Shown one piece after another: positions 12,092 through 24,988 of a stretch of 64,000 nt of DNA. Source of the stretch: Lumnitzera littorea (Eukaryota > Streptophyta > Magnoliopsida > Myrtales > Combretaceae); assembly GCA_024138015.1 (NCBI GenBank), contig JAMXBB010000009.1, forward strand, positions 7,158,699-7,222,698. The letters are read 5' to 3'. Positions within the stretch are counted from its first letter, which is position 1; each line of letters starts with the position of its first letter. The notes beneath the pieces are model-generated. The model saw only the letters and a program-made list of their open reading frames with translations. It was not told the origin of the DNA and made no database searches. The position numbers and the translations under genes are program-made.

Positions 12092-12096
12092 TAATT

Positions 12097-12737
12097 AAAC
12101 AATAACACGATATCTCTTGTACATACAAAAATTCACTCATGTATTAAAAAAAATTGGCTCTTGATAATAAGGGAAAAAAACGCCTTATGTATAGAATTAT
12201 GAAAAAAAAGGTAATTATTGCTTGAATGACTAAATAATCTATTGGTTTATTTGCTTCTCTGAACACGTGTACAAAATTACCTATAATCTCGTAAGAATGC
12301 GAGAAATATACGTTAATTTTGAATTATGAGGAGCTCTACTGGCTCCCTTTGCGTACTATATTTCAATGATGGTTCGGGACAAGTTGCTTCTATAATATTT
12401 TACATAACACTTTGCAGACCATTATGCATAATTTTGAAGAGTGAAAATTTGGAATCTAAATTTCGACAGCCAGCTTATTGTTCCAGTCAACTATAGAATG
12501 GTTTATAAAAAAGATTATTTAAAATTAAGCATTTATTCCTTTAGATCTTTCGAAAAAAGTGTATTTTAACTTCTATGTGATAATTTTACCCTTCATTTTA
12601 TATATTTCTTTTTACATATTTGAGAGCAAACTAGTGATTTTTTAAAAATCATATACTTTTTAAAAAAAAAAAATATTTCAGCGTTTTTCTTTTTTTTTTT
12701 TTTTTATGGGCGAAAACATTGTAGACTGTTTTCTTTT

Positions 12738-12768
<31 letters not shown>

Positions 12769-13533
12769 TTTTTTTTTTTTGGCACGAAAAATCTTTTAGA
12801 ATTTAAATGATCAATTTGAAAATAAGTTTAAGTGAACTTAAAGCAAATATGGAAGGGTCTACTTTTACCATTCTATTTCTTTTCTTTCATTGTTTTTTTT
12901 TTTTTTTTTGCCAAAACACCTTTACCATTCTTGCGGAGTAGATAGGGAAACAGGACATTCATAGAATCTTGTACACAAAAACGACCCTTGACTTGCACAT
13001 AAGACAACATACATGTTGAAAAATTGATTCTTCCGATGGCGGCAAGTGTCCGACGTATTTGACGGGGTAATTAAGTCGTGCTAAGAGGACAAGATTCTCG
13101 TGAGGTTCCAAATAAAGAGTCTTGTACACAAACCAATCCAGAGAAAAGTCACAGCTTGGAGAAGTTTCTCATGCATGTCCTGTATCATTACAAACCATTT
13201 TGAGTTTCCAAGTAAAACACGATCCTACCGAGCACTTGGTTCACTCTTAAATATCATGGAGCTTGTCGTCTTTGGGCAGATAAAAATTAATTGAGTTTGA
13301 GCTTCGCGTTACTGTGTAAGCTTGTAAAAAACAATAAATAGTGAGGAGTACTGGAGTGTTGTCTATACGTGACTACTCCGATACTTAAGTCATATTAGTG
13401 TATAAGGAGAGTGATAATGCTCAAATGTAAAAAGTAGGATTTAGTATGTAAAGTATCAAATAGTTTGCCAGTACTGGCAGTTGGAGAAGAGTTAGTAATT
13501 AGAAGTTACATCTGTATGTATTGGATGGTAGAG
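12097..13533. other. Intergenic, pyrimidine-rich; no gene seen
   Basis: Contains long T and CT tracts at 12690-12780 and about 12890-12910. A segment at about 13110-13270 resembles 34700-34830 just downstream of copy B (shared ATTACAAA...TTTGAGTT..AAGTAAAA.ACGA pattern, then CGAGCA.TTG, CACT..T.AATATCATGGA). Short open frames here match no family. Confidence 0.5.
13110..13270. repeat. Duplicate of the 3' flank of receptor-kinase copy B
   Basis: Aligns by eye, with few gaps, to about 34700-34830, which lies immediately downstream of the copy B stop codon. This suggests it is the 3' flank of another lost copy of the kinase tandem array, or a segmental duplication. Confidence 0.5.
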
Positions 13534-14390
13534 CTAGGGGTGAGTACGATTCGGTTCTGTATGATTCCATCCCTTCCTCCCCTTACCAAACCAAACCTAA
13601 TACAACAGTTTGGTTTTTCTTTCTTTGTTTTTTTTTTTAAAGCGAACCTAGCTAAATTCGATTCGTAAATTTTCGAAACTTAATTAAAACTAGTTCAATT
13701 TGATTCAAATCGTTTACGTCAAATTTTCGCTAAACATTTTTATCTTTAATAACACATTTTCCTTTTCATTGAACTTTTATATATTTTTAATTAATTTCTC
13801 ATATATTTATCATGTATAATGATACTTAGTAAAAAGTTACATAAAATCTTAACAAACTTAACTTGATTGAACGAGGATAGAAGACTCTATTTTAATAAAT
13901 AAACTATGAGGAGAGAGAAGCAAAGCTGTCCATTAAAAAGCGATACAAAGGAAACAAAAGAGAAACATTAAAGATTAGAAAAGAAATAAGAGATACATAA
14001 AAAGTATTGAGGTAAGATACTTGATTTGAAAACATAGACAATTTAAAAAAGAAAAATTTCTAAATATGAATTTCAGATGAACCTTAGTCAACTTAGTCTT
14101 AATAATTTACCCAAAAATAAGATAAAGAAGAAAAAAATATGAAAAATTTGATAAAATTCATGAAGATTGATGATAAAAATAAAAAAAAACAACAAAACAA
14201 TTGCATGAAATTATTTTTTATAATCAAACGATTTGGTTTGGTTCACTTTTCTAAACCAAATTATGAACCATTTATATAAATCTGAATTGAACCATAACTA
14301 ACACTTCGTTAAAAAAAGAAAAAATTGTTTTTCCTATTTGGTTTATCGTTTGATTCGTAATTTGCAGTTTTTTTACCTAGGCCTAGGAGC
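13534..14390. mobile_element. Possible non-autonomous DNA transposon (MITE-like)
   Basis: Opens GCTAGGGGTGAGTACGATTC and closes with ...TTTTTTACCTAGGCCTAGGAGCTA. Both ends carry CTAGG-type termini, and GTTTGGTT/AACCAAAC blocks recur in opposite orientation near the two ends. The middle is purine-rich and non-coding. A near-match of 8 bp (TAGAGCTA versus AGGAGCTA) could be an aged hAT target duplication. Class is uncertain. Confidence 0.3.
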
Positions 14391-14639
14391 TATAATGTTC
14401 GATATGGTCTACAAATGTAGGAAGCGGTCATTGACTTGGTCACTTAGCCTTATCTGTAGTTTTTTAGCAATTAGTGATTATTGTTGTTGGGTAAGCTATA
14501 TTATGGGCCTAAGCTAGGATCAACCATAAGGATATGGAGGCCAAGTCCAAAAAAGCATGGTGTAGGCCATAAGCCCAATTAGGTCGACAAAGGCTTGAGG
14601 GGTCTATATTTAAAAGGCCTTATCAATACTTACTTATAC

Positions 14640-17250
14640 ACCACCCTGCAAATTCTATAATTTAAGAGTAGGATTGAACTCTGGTACTATAGACAATCTC
14701 ATAAATCGATAAGGCCAAGTAAGATAAAAATTTTATTAGATTATGAAAATGATTATATTAAACCTTATTAAAACTCTAGAAATTTGATCGAAACTTAAAT
14801 CGTATACAAAAAACCCTAAATCCTATTTAAGCGTAAATACCCGAAATCGAATTTGAACTTGACAAAAAAATCCAAAAATTATAACTTTAAGCTTATAAAA
14901 TGAACAAATATAACTTAATAGCAATAAAACCTTAGTTGAATATAATTATTGATCAAAATACGTAATCACGTAAAATTATTAACGAACATGTTGAAATAAC
15001 TCATAAATATTATAAATATAATGGGTAATAATTAAATTAATAAATTTTTATAAAATTTCAATGTTATTTTATACATACTAAATTTATAATTTTTGTATTT
15101 AGAAAAATCCAATATTTTTATTTTTATTTTTCCTTCTTCCTTCTTTTCCCTTTCTTTTTCTTTTTCCTTTTTCTTTTCCCTATNTATATACAAAATATAG
15201 GTATATTTAAATAATACATATATAATATACTATGATATTAATTTAATAAATAAAGTAAATTAGTAAATATTAATATATATATATATACCATAACTCTTAA
15301 AAATATAAGAAATAACTAATTTATAAAATCTATTAAAATATAATAATAAATATTGTTATATATATATATGATGTAAAAATACAAAATAAGAAAAAGATGA
15401 AAAAAATAAAAAAATAAAAAAATGACGCATGGCATTTCCCTATGCTACCATGTCATCCTTTAACTAAATATAATTAATTTCGTAATTAATAATAATAATA
15501 AAATAAGTAAAAATAAAGTAAATAAGTCTTAAACCTAAAAATTAGCAAAATGAGTAAATTAGGGTAAAATAGACTTAAAAATAAGAAAATTATAAAATAT
15601 AAGATTTAAATATTTATTAAACCATAAATGTGTAAATGAAAGTTTAAAATAATAATTTATAATTATTTAAGTCAAAATAATAAAATTTGTAATATTTTAT
15701 ATCATAATGGAAAATGTGGGTTATAATGTCCAAAATGGACCTAACTACGTAAAAGTACATTCGAAAACTATAAAAATCGATTGTAAGTTAAAAAAAAAAA
15801 TTAAAGTTAAAACGAAAAAGTTATGTGCAACTAAAAATTTATGATAAACCGAGAAAAATAAATAAAAGATTTAAGTTAAACTATATTTGTACCATATGTG
15901 GATTATAGTGAGAAACTAGGTAAATAATAATAGATATTTAATTAATTGAGAAATCTAGTTTTTCAAAATACTTATAAGCTTTTTTATCTTTTAGATATTC
16001 GATTATTGAGTTTTGAAATTCTCAAAGGTTGTGAGAGTGAGCATTAACCTAAGTGAGGGAGTTCTTATGATCTATTATTTGCTTGCTATTTGTTATTTAT
16101 GTGCTGCTTATTGGTTGATACTAATTGTTTAATTGAACGATTGATTGCTTTGTCTGCTATCATCCGTATGATCACTTTTTTAAACTGGTAAATATAACTA
16201 GACTAAAATAACTAGTTATATCTATCGCATGTCTATGACTCAATTGGTATATTAATAGAGAGTGCTACTTTTATAGATTTTTTAGAAAAGTATTTTTAGA
16301 AAATGTTTTTCTAATTTTAAATATATTTTGTATGATTTATGTGAGGGTTCGTAGTGCCCATGAATAAGATTTTATCCTTAAGGCAAAGTTAGCATAGTAT
16401 CTCCAATTTATTGTGAGAGGACTTGCATATTAGTGTACTCGTGGGGCCTTAAATATGTTTTGATAGTGAGAGGACTCGCTTTGTGTGCCCGAGGGGTCTT
16501 AGATATATTTAGTGGATGGCTCTAGTTGGGGTTCACCTATATTAATTGTTGTTTCACGGACTAGGGTAATAATCGAGTAACATTTGGTGGGACCGTACCC
16601 CCAAGCAGTTAAGGTGAGGTGCTTCATGCGGGTAAGTATGGAGGAAAAATCGACTTGTAGATGACATGAATCTATACCATTCATAGTTCCGAACTCCTAT
16701 GGATGTATTGCTTGCATTCATCACGCTTTCCTTCATTTCGTATGTAGAAGATTACATGTATGCTAATAATTTTTAATAACTCACTTGAATGGTAGTAGCG
16801 ATGAACAAACTCACTGAACCATAGTTTGCTCATTCCCCTATTGTTTCTCCTGCAAGTTCATTTAAGCTAGGATTAGGATGAATTTCAAGAGTTAAGTGCA
16901 AATGAAAGATAAGTTCGACAATGTTAAAGTTAATTGATGAGTTTATAGCTGTTACAGAAACATTTTTGTGTAAAAAGTATTTATATATCAGAGCTGTGAA
17001 TTATTTAGTATTTCTTATAATTTACAAAATTGAATTATTCTATCTTATTATTTAGTAAGTGATACCGATTCTCTACGGTTTTGGTGGACTATGGAGTATC
17101 GGATATTCATAGTCATTTATATTTTATAGTGAGTTAATTAATTGAAAATTGAAAACCTTAGCAATTAATTGTTTAGAGTCTTGTAGCTTTTAACTTGCAA
17201 GGTGGTTTTCGTATCATAGATGCACATGTAATATGAAAATTTTAGGCAAT
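14640..17250 (+). mobile_element. LTR-like non-coding remnant (Ty3/gypsy type)
   Basis: Very AT-rich, without genes. At 16020-16070 it has GAGAGTGAGC..TAACCTAAGTGAGGGA, resembling a motif in the LTR-like block at 31115-31145. At 16380-16510 there are two diverged direct repeats, each reading GTGAGAGGACT.GC....GTG.(A/C)CTCG..GGG.CTTA. These are typical of long gypsy LTRs. Boundaries were not resolved. A single N (unknown base) sits at 15184 after a CT/T-rich tract. Confidence 0.35.
15184..15184. other. Ambiguous base N
   Basis: A single N follows a long CT/T-rich tract. It marks local base-calling uncertainty in this draft sequence and bears on how far isolated stops elsewhere should be trusted. 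Confidence 0.99.
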
Positions 17251-18289
17251 CATATCAAGCCCTCCTTAGGGTTATGATAGCATTTGAGCGGAGTGACTCT
17301 ATGGTCGAGTGATAGTAGTCAACTTAAGTAAGTTGCCATTTGGTCAAGTTGGGTACACCAACTCTAATGTAAGATGTAGGAAGTATGACCTACTTGGTTG
17401 TTTAGGGCTATCGAGCCGTTAGCCTTTCATCTAATCAGGGTAAAGGTGACACAAGAAGAGATCTAGGCTAATAATGTGTAAGGTTGAGTAAAGTGAGGTA
17501 ATCCATGGTGATTACTAATGGGTTGAGCTAGGTACTCCAAGCTAAGGTAAAGGTCAGTAGGTGGGATGCTTTAAATAGTAAGGGTGTAGAGCAGAGGTGT
17601 TGAGTATGCAAAGGCGTTGGACGGTTTGGGCTAGTACGACTGAGCCAAGTTGACCATTATTTAAGCGACTCTCATATGTCCGTATTAAGGCATAGTATTA
17701 TTGAATTGTTGAAGAAGTTCTCTCGATGATGCAGAAGTTGAAAGGGCCTTAGGAAAACTTCTTATGAAAATAACTTTTTGAATTTTTATTTTATCATGCG
17801 CTTTCATGGCATAGCTAATGTGATGTGACAAGTGTCTTATCTTTATAGACTTACGTACAATCATATATGTTTTGTCTTTTAAATGCAACCGTCTAATCAA
17901 AACCGTCTCTACATATCTACATCATAGCTTTTTAAGGGATTTGCGCTTATACAAATCCCTATAATTGCCGATTTGCTTTCTAAAGCGATTGGCCTATAAA
18001 TACCATAGTTTCTTGGGTAGATTACTCTTTCGCACCTTTTCTTAACCTGTTTTCTTTTTACAACCTAAACACTAGTACTCCTTTTTTCATTGAGATAAAG
18101 TTTTTGTCAAGACTTGTATTTTCTTTATTCTTTCAAATACCGTGTTGTAATCAAGGATAGGCTTCAATGAGTATATTGTTAGCCAACTATCTTATGAAGT
18201 AAGCCATTAACATTCGAGCTCATGGTAAATTATGTCGTGGTTTATATGTGACCTTGTTGGCTTACAGGATGGGATTTTGAATAGACGGC

Positions 18290-18717
18290 TATCGGATATG
18301 ACTTTGGTTGAGGAGACTAAACCATTAAGAAGAGAGAAAATTAGGCACATGCAAATGAATCTAAACTTAGATGAAGGACAACAAAGTATGGGTACAAGTG
18401 CTAGTTAAGGATCGGGTTCTCAACTTGGACATATGAAACATATTTTGAAACATATGAGGTCTTGCCAAGAAGCCTTTGAAAAGAAAGTCAATGCTAAAGT
18501 TGGGCGAGTTCTCCAAAAAGAAAACTAGTTGATTGGATTCTTTGCTAATGTAGTAAAGTTGAATGAACTTAAGATACATGATGTTTTCATGACTCCCCCG
18601 AACACTTCATCAAAAGATGAAGCTGAAGATGATGAGAATGAGGCAACTAAGGAGATCAAGGAGGCAAAGGAAGTAGGAGAAAAAAGTTCTGAGGAGAATT
18701 TGGTTGTTTCATCTTAA
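18290..18717 (+). pseudogene. Decayed retroelement-associated ORF, hydrophilic acidic C-terminus
   Basis: Plus-strand frame with stops at about 18406 and 18526 and an open tail of 62 codons from 18529. The tail is rich in E, K and D (DEAEDDENEATKEIKEAKEV) and ends in TAA at 18715-18717. The upstream part has a helical look (HILKHMRSCQEAFEKKVNAK). I do not recognise a named domain. Its position before the tandem repeats and LTR-like sequence suggests the end of a gypsy-element ORF, but this is inference. Confidence 0.35.
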
Positions 18718-19493
18718 TTTTATTTGATTTGGTTGTAATTCATGCTATTAGAACTTGGTTTATTTTCGCTTGACAATTTTCTTACTTAATTTATTTTAGG
18801 ATTGTTTGTTTTTCTTTTGCTTAGTATTTGAAACTAGAGTTAAGAAGGTCATGTTAGAGATTGCATTTGGAATTGCTACTTCATAACTTTTGGTATGTTC
18901 ATTTGACATTACTCAATTTGCATAGAGCATTAGTTTTTCCTTTCACACTTTTATATCGTCTTATTCATGATTGTTTTGATTGATATATTTTTCATGAATT
19001 GCTTATTTCATATATTGAGGATAATGTGTGATTTTAATTGTAAGGAAGGGGATATAGAAATCGTTGCTATATAAGAGACCAATTTTTCTCTTTCTTTTTT
19101 TTTTAATTTAGCCTAATTATTTTGGTTAACTTACAATATTTTGAGAAATTGGAAACATCTAATTGAATTGAATTGAATATGAATTGATACTTGATATTTA
19201 ATGATTGAGTTACAATTTACTAGAGTTGATAGGTGAAATTTATTTGGAGTAAAGTTACAGGTTATTTAACATAAGATTTTGGGATTTAGGAATACAACAA
19301 CATCACTAATTAGTCATAACTATTTTCGAGTTTATTTTGATGTATACTTTCCTCTTAGATGACTTTAAAGCCCTATAATCCGTAGTAAACAAACAAATGA
19401 AATTTGTCTTTTGAGAAACCCCTGAAGACTTAAAATAGTTGGAGGTAAAAAGTGATAACAATTGCATGTATAACCAATAACAAAAAGGTAAAT

Positions 19494-19700
19494 TTGGTAA
19501 AAATTCACCTAGGTCCCTCAAAAGAGTAGGTTTGAATTCCACTACCAATATTAATGTAAGCTTAATGAATAAATTGGTATGGATCGCCTTTAGTCCCTAA
19601 AAAGAGTAAGGTTTTTTCCCACTACTAATATGAAGATTAAATTGGTGTGAATCGGTCTTGGTCCATCAGAAGAGCGACATCCTTTCCCACTATAACCATA
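19494..19700 (+). repeat. Three imperfect tandem repeats, unit about 65-80 bp
   Basis: Each unit reads like TTGGT..(G/A)AATC..C.T.GGTCC.T.A.AAGAG followed by CCACTA..AATAT. Starts are near 19494, 19572 and 19633. Such arrays are common between the last ORF and the 3' LTR of Athila-like elements. Confidence 0.55.
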
Positions 19701-20233
19701 ATCGTTCTTAAATAATGTGTACAATTAATAATATAATTTCAGTGAATTTGAAACCTTCCCAATGAAAGCATGAACTAAGGGGATGATCGGAGGATGACTG
19801 GATATAGGCTGTATTTATTCTAAATTCTAGCGCTTAGTAAGATTGAAAAGAGGATTGTATACATTTTAGTTAAGTAGGTTAAAATTTTTAAGACTTTTTC
19901 CTAATTAACGAGATGTTAAATCTGAGCTTGAGTATGGGAATCTTTGATTTAATGATCTAGGTAAACTTTAATTTAAATGGGTTTGCTTATGAATCTAGTA
20001 CTTTTTCTTTTTTCTTAAGCGCTATAAAATAGATTGAGTATAAAAAATTATAGAAGTTGTTAAAGGGTTTTGAGTACATTAGCAAGTTAATCTCTTTGGA
20101 TAATTTTCTAGGTTAAGTGCTATTTTTGGTTGGTCTCCTTAATAGTGATAGTTTTCAGTAAAGAATTCTTGTTCTAATTATTTCTTTACTTTATTTGCTT
20201 GAGGATAAATAAGTTCTTAAGTATAGGAAGGTT

Positions 20234-20930
20234 TGACAAGTGCTAATTTGTATGTATTTTATATAGTGATTTTAGGTGAATTTCCCTTGAATTTTGAGTT
20301 TATTTTTAGAAAATGATAGTTAATTGTGTAAAATCTTGTTTTTTAAGTTTTGGAACATTCTATGGAAGAAAACGAGAAAATAGAAACCAATTTCACTCGA
20401 TTCGAAGTTAAAACAAGAAAGTTATGAAGTTTTGAAGATTGATATGACCAAATGATATGATTCTGTTGTTTCCAAGATGATTTTGAAGTGGCAATATAAG
20501 GAGGTTAGAAAAATGACATAACCAAATAACTATGTCCTTAGTTATGTTGTTCCCAGTTGCACAAGAGACATGCAACAAGACTTGATTCAGTGATAAAAAA
20601 ACTACACAACCAAGGGGAATGGTTGTATCACCCACTACGATTTCTTGTTTAGTTTCTTGATTGAATCTTAATTAGTTATTAATTTATTAGTTGTTGCAAT
20701 TTAGTTTAAGCTCTTTAAATTTCTTGAATTCCAATTTATTGGTTAGATAATAGAGATCTAGAGAATACTAACAGTCATAATCTCTAGGGGATTGAGATTC
20801 GAACTTATATCCACTTGCTATAAATGATAGGTGCAATTGCTTGCATATTAATATGATGTTGCATCTTTAAGGTTAATTTTACTTAGCCCCATTTAGGGTC
20901 ATTATAGAATCATATTGTTGGCAATGGTGT
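20234..20930 (+). mobile_element. LTR-like sequence starting TGACAAGTGC
   Basis: Preceded by the purine-rich AAGTATAGGAAGGTT. It contains three copies of the 25-bp imperfect palindrome (20442-20466, about 20515-20539, 20604-20628) also seen in the two solo LTRs. The 3' end was not resolved. No gene is visible between here and 21291. Confidence 0.35.
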
Positions 20931-21291
20931 GTCAACATCTCTCCCATAGCAGAGGTTAAGATAGGCAAAGTCACAATCAAACATGGTATTAGAGCATTTG
21001 GATGGTAGAAATGGTTTGAGTTGCATATTACCATTAACTATAACTTTTAGTGTAGTGGTAAAGTGCTCGATCCTATAAATAGTATAGGCCTTACTTAGTT
21101 TCAGCCCTTAAATGAGAATACAGTTAAAGTACAAAAGTTTAATAGCTACATATCGTGATACATTGATTTACAAAATGAAACTTCAAGTCAAATGAAATAA
21201 TATAGAAAATGTTCCTATTTATTATGTAATGAAAATATTCAAACATACATATATCACACAAAATTCCAGACAGTGTATTTTATTACAAATA

Positions 21292-21739
21292 TGTTGCTGT
21301 ATAATTTTCAAATGATTTCCTTCCTGCAAAGTACAAAAAGCTAAAGGTACTAGGGCTAGTTCAATATAGCCATTTTGATAACTAAGTTAATAAGGGAGTT
21401 TTGGAGAAGATTAGATGAGTAGTTGTGAATTGTCAGACCCTTCTTACAGTGCTTCTCCTCCATATTTATAGGTGGATGTCAAGTGTCTAAAACAAAAGTT
21501 GATTACATGATTATTGAGACACGTAGAGACTTTTTGATGAGGTGCATTTCTAAAATGTAGGAATAGTGAGTACTTATATAATATAATCATACTAAGTGAT
21601 AACTATTTGCGCTACTTTCTTGTAAGTTTAAATCAAATACGGATCTGTGTTAATCAGTATTTACTGAGAGGTAAGTTACTTGGCATGATAGCAGTCGAGT
21701 AGTCGAATGAATGTAATGAATAGAATCCGACTATCAACA
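21292..21739 (-). repeat. 3' LTR of the Tat-like element
   Basis: Starts TGTTGCTGTATA and ends ACTATCAACA on the plus strand. Also 448 bp, but clearly diverged from the other copy by many scattered substitutions, so the insertion is old. Confidence 0.85.
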
Positions 21740-21757
21740 TTTACCCCTCAACTCCCA
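21740..21757 (-). other. Polypurine tract of the Tat-like element
   Basis: On the minus strand GGGAGTTGAGGGGTAAA lies directly before the 3' LTR, as expected for the plus-strand primer. Confidence 0.65.
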
Positions 21758-22239
21758 TGCTCGAGGATTCGATAGACTGAGTAATTTAATATTCTTTGTG
21801 GGGTTGAGTGGAGAACTATTTCTTAAATGCCAAGTAATGTAGAAGTCACTTTATTTCCATTTAGAGGGGTAGATCATATGTCATCCGAAAGGTCAAAACT
21901 TTTCAATTTTTTTGCCTGTCAAAAGACTAAGTGGTAAAACATACAACAGTTGTCACCTTAACCATAATCACACCACAGGCCTAATAGTTGTCAAAGCCTT
22001 GATTACCATTAGATCTCTGTCTCGAAACACACATCAATAATCTACGCCATCATCTAGCCGATGCATCATTTTTACCAGAAACGTATTGTAATTATGAGGG
22101 TAAATCATCCATATTTATGGAATTTTTCAACACTAAAGATAGATCTCCTTTTCTTTAACATCCATAGGTTTTCATTTGCTTTCGACATTTCATCTTTGCC
22201 TTTCAAAATCTTCTAAAATGTTTATTATAGTTAAATTCA

Positions 22240-24988
22240 GGTATGGTTCAAAATGTACTTCGTCAACTTGTTCATTCAAATTCCGAAGTGATTGAGACTG
22301 AGGTTACTTCTCACCCCCCAAAAAGGAGAAAGACAGCATGATCCTTAAGTAGCTTAATTAATAGTGTAGTAGAGCGATGGAACAAACTTGCTTGAATTAA
22401 CTCTCTTACGACAAATACTTATCCAGAAGATGAAGAAGGAAGATTTGTGGCAAGATACTTGTCTAATAATATAATTTACTTCAATGATTCACTAGACAAA
22501 GTGGCCAATGCTGTTGATAAAGTCCTTGTTTTGAAATATAATAAATACTGGCAAGATCTTCCTGAAATGTGGAATCTTAAGAGGCTGAGAGAAGAGGAAA
22601 GGGGATGCTTTCCAAGGGAGCATAAGTTTCACATTTATTTGAAATATCTCAACTTTAGGCTATGCTTTCCATTTATTAGCTTTTGTCAAGTAGTTTTTCA
22701 ACTATTTTCGAGTTGCATCGAGTATGTTCTCACCAAACACTTATCGGCTTCTTTTGGCTTTTAAAATTGTTTGTGAAGAAGTTGAGGTTAAGGCTACACC
22801 TCAATTATTTAGGTACTTCTTTACAATAAGGAGGCAGCTCGATGGTTGATACTTTACGGCCGTGAAGCATAGGTGGAAATTCATGGACAGGTTGGAGTTA
22901 GAGATTCACAAGTGGCATGACAAGTTCATCTCTATCATTTCAGATAAAGAATTGGATTTTTAGACCCAATGGATTGAACCTATCCGCACCAAGGATATTG
23001 AATTGATGTCGAATAATGCTACTACAGCAAAAAAGATCTAAGAAAGGAGAAAAAACAAAATGTTTTTTTGGGATGCCGAGAGGATAATAAGGTGTTATGA
23101 GAATGGGGAGACAATTTTCTCCAAGAAGGAAGGTATGCTATTGAGTAATTGCCATGCCAAGTATAGTTACAAAAGGAAAGTTGTTCTCGTGACCTGGGAA
23201 AGAATAGTTGACTTCAAGCTTTACTCGAGTATAGAAAATGTAAGTCTTTATTCTTCGCTTTATTATTGATGTATCTACTTTGTATTGTAGATATGGGTAC
23301 TGGCGATGTAAACCTTGCCGAATTATTGGCTTGAGCAAAGGCAAAAAAGTTTAAAGCTGACAAACGAGCAGGTGTCACAACAACTGTTAGTCAGCCAGTT
23401 GCTACAAAGAAGGCCACTCAAGAGAAAGTGGTGAAGCAAGCAACAACCCTGAGTAAGGCGTCTGGCCTTATCGACAAACATCATGAGAGTGACAAGCTCG
23501 GGCCCGTTGAGGCCATATAACTTAAAGCAATCTTAACCCTAGTAAGCATTCCTTCAACTAAGGAGCTAAGAGATTTTGGCTGAGTAATCCTTGTTGGCAA
23601 CAGGGAGGAAATTGTTTGTTAGTTCAAGCTGATGTTGCACTGAGTCCCAATAAAAGAAGTGATAAGGAGCTTACTAGTTAACCTCCTCTTAAGAGGTCAA
23701 AGACTTTGGATAAGAGGATGGATGGGGCTATGAGGAACAAAGCTCTCGACATCAATAGCGCCGAATTCATCCCTAATAATGAGGTAGGCGAATACATTGT
23801 TCCATTTTGGTGCCACAAAATTCTCTACATTGATTCAGCACTAGATGATAGAACTAAATCCTTAGCCTTGATAGAAGGTGTTATTCTTCTTAAGGATAAG
23901 GAAATTGCAAAAAAGGATGTCTAGAGAGTCGATGGTTGTAATAAGGCGCACATCATAGCCAAATTGTATGATGTAAGTATTAATTGAATGATGTAAGTAT
24001 TAATTGAATCCTTTCAATTGTTACACATGTTTTATTGCTAATTGTCCTATTTGTTTACAAATCAACAGCTACATTTTTACGGCATTAGATGAAGTTGACA
24101 AAGAAATGAAAAAGGTAATAATAATGATAATTCTTTTATATTTCACTAAGTGGTCTAGAGAATTCATCATTTTGTCTTATCTACTTATTGTAGAAAATTA
24201 AGATTGCATACAATTCCTCAAAGGCTTAAATTGTGGTTGTTGAGAATGTAAGAGTGAAGGCTAAGATGAAGGTAAAAAAATATTAAGATGAATTTGCTAT
24301 CGAGAAATTAGCATGTTCTTTAGTGGTTGATGAAGTCTCAAGCTTGAAGTTGAAGGTCGATGAACAATATAAGGAGGTTGAAGACTTGAAGGAAGAGTTA
24401 AGCAAAAAGAAGGAAGAGTATTAGGGTTTGGGCCGAACACTCAACTCAATGAGTGATGAGGAAGATAGGCTTAAGATGTAAATAAAGGAATTAGAGAGCA
24501 ATAACTCTAGATTGCAAAGCCGTATTGCTAAATTAAAGGAGGTAGCAAGGAAAGGGGCCACTGTTAAAGAGGCACTTGAAATCGTAACACTAAGTTAGTA
24601 ATACGAGAGATTATTAACAAAAAAGTTGTTTGAGGGGGTTTAAGTGGCAAGAGAAGAAATCCTTAAGATTCACCCTGAATATGATCTTTTGTGTTTAGAC
24701 TTTGTCGATGTCGATGATCAAGTCAGCAATTGCAATGAAGACGCCGACGAAGATTCAAGTACAGAGATCCATATCCAAGGAGATAATAAGGCTTGTGTCG
24801 AAGATCCTGGAGGTGACAAAGATCATTTGTCTAAGGAAATCCCCTACATGTGTAAAGAGAGATTTACTTATTACAAAACCCCTATCTTCGAAAAGGAGAT
24901 ATGCTCCAATAAGGCTTCAACTTCCGATCAAGAGAATGTCTCTTCTCAATCTAAGAATAAATCACAAGATTGTTTCCCTTATAATTAG
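22240..24988 (+). pseudogene. Antisense additional ORF of the Tat-like element (Transposase_28-like)
   Basis: Plus-strand coding remnant, opposite to gag-pol, between integrase and the 3' LTR. It runs in interrupted frames from ATG at about 22242 to TAA at 24986-24988. Blocks such as FELHRVCSPNTYRLLLAF, LFRYFFTIRRQLDG and RWKFMDRLELE resemble the plant 'putative gypsy type transposon' family (PF04195, Transposase_28). These are followed by a Lys/Glu coiled-coil region (about 24300-24580) and an acidic tail (24644-24988). Tat-lineage elements such as Grande are known to carry antisense ORFs at this position. Function is unknown. Many stops occur at former Q or W codons, and a 20-bp tandem duplication sits at 23969-24008. 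Confidence 0.65.

Larger units (their letters stand above)
17900..20930 (+). mobile_element. Probable Athila-like Ty3/gypsy remnant (3' part)
   Basis: Three signals lie in order on the plus strand: a decayed C-terminal ORF (18290-18717), three imperfect tandem repeats of about 65-80 bp (19494-19700), then TTTGCTTGAGGATAAATAAG, a purine-rich tract and TGACAAGTGCTAATTTG (about 20190-20250). The last pattern strongly resembles the polypurine tract and 3' LTR start of Athila-like plant elements. RT or integrase sequence is absent, so only a fragment is supported. Confidence 0.4.

Noticed and set aside
21045..21110. A-box-like TAGTGTAGTGG with a following TATAAATA
   Set aside because: No B-box, tail or target duplication; insufficient for a SINE call.
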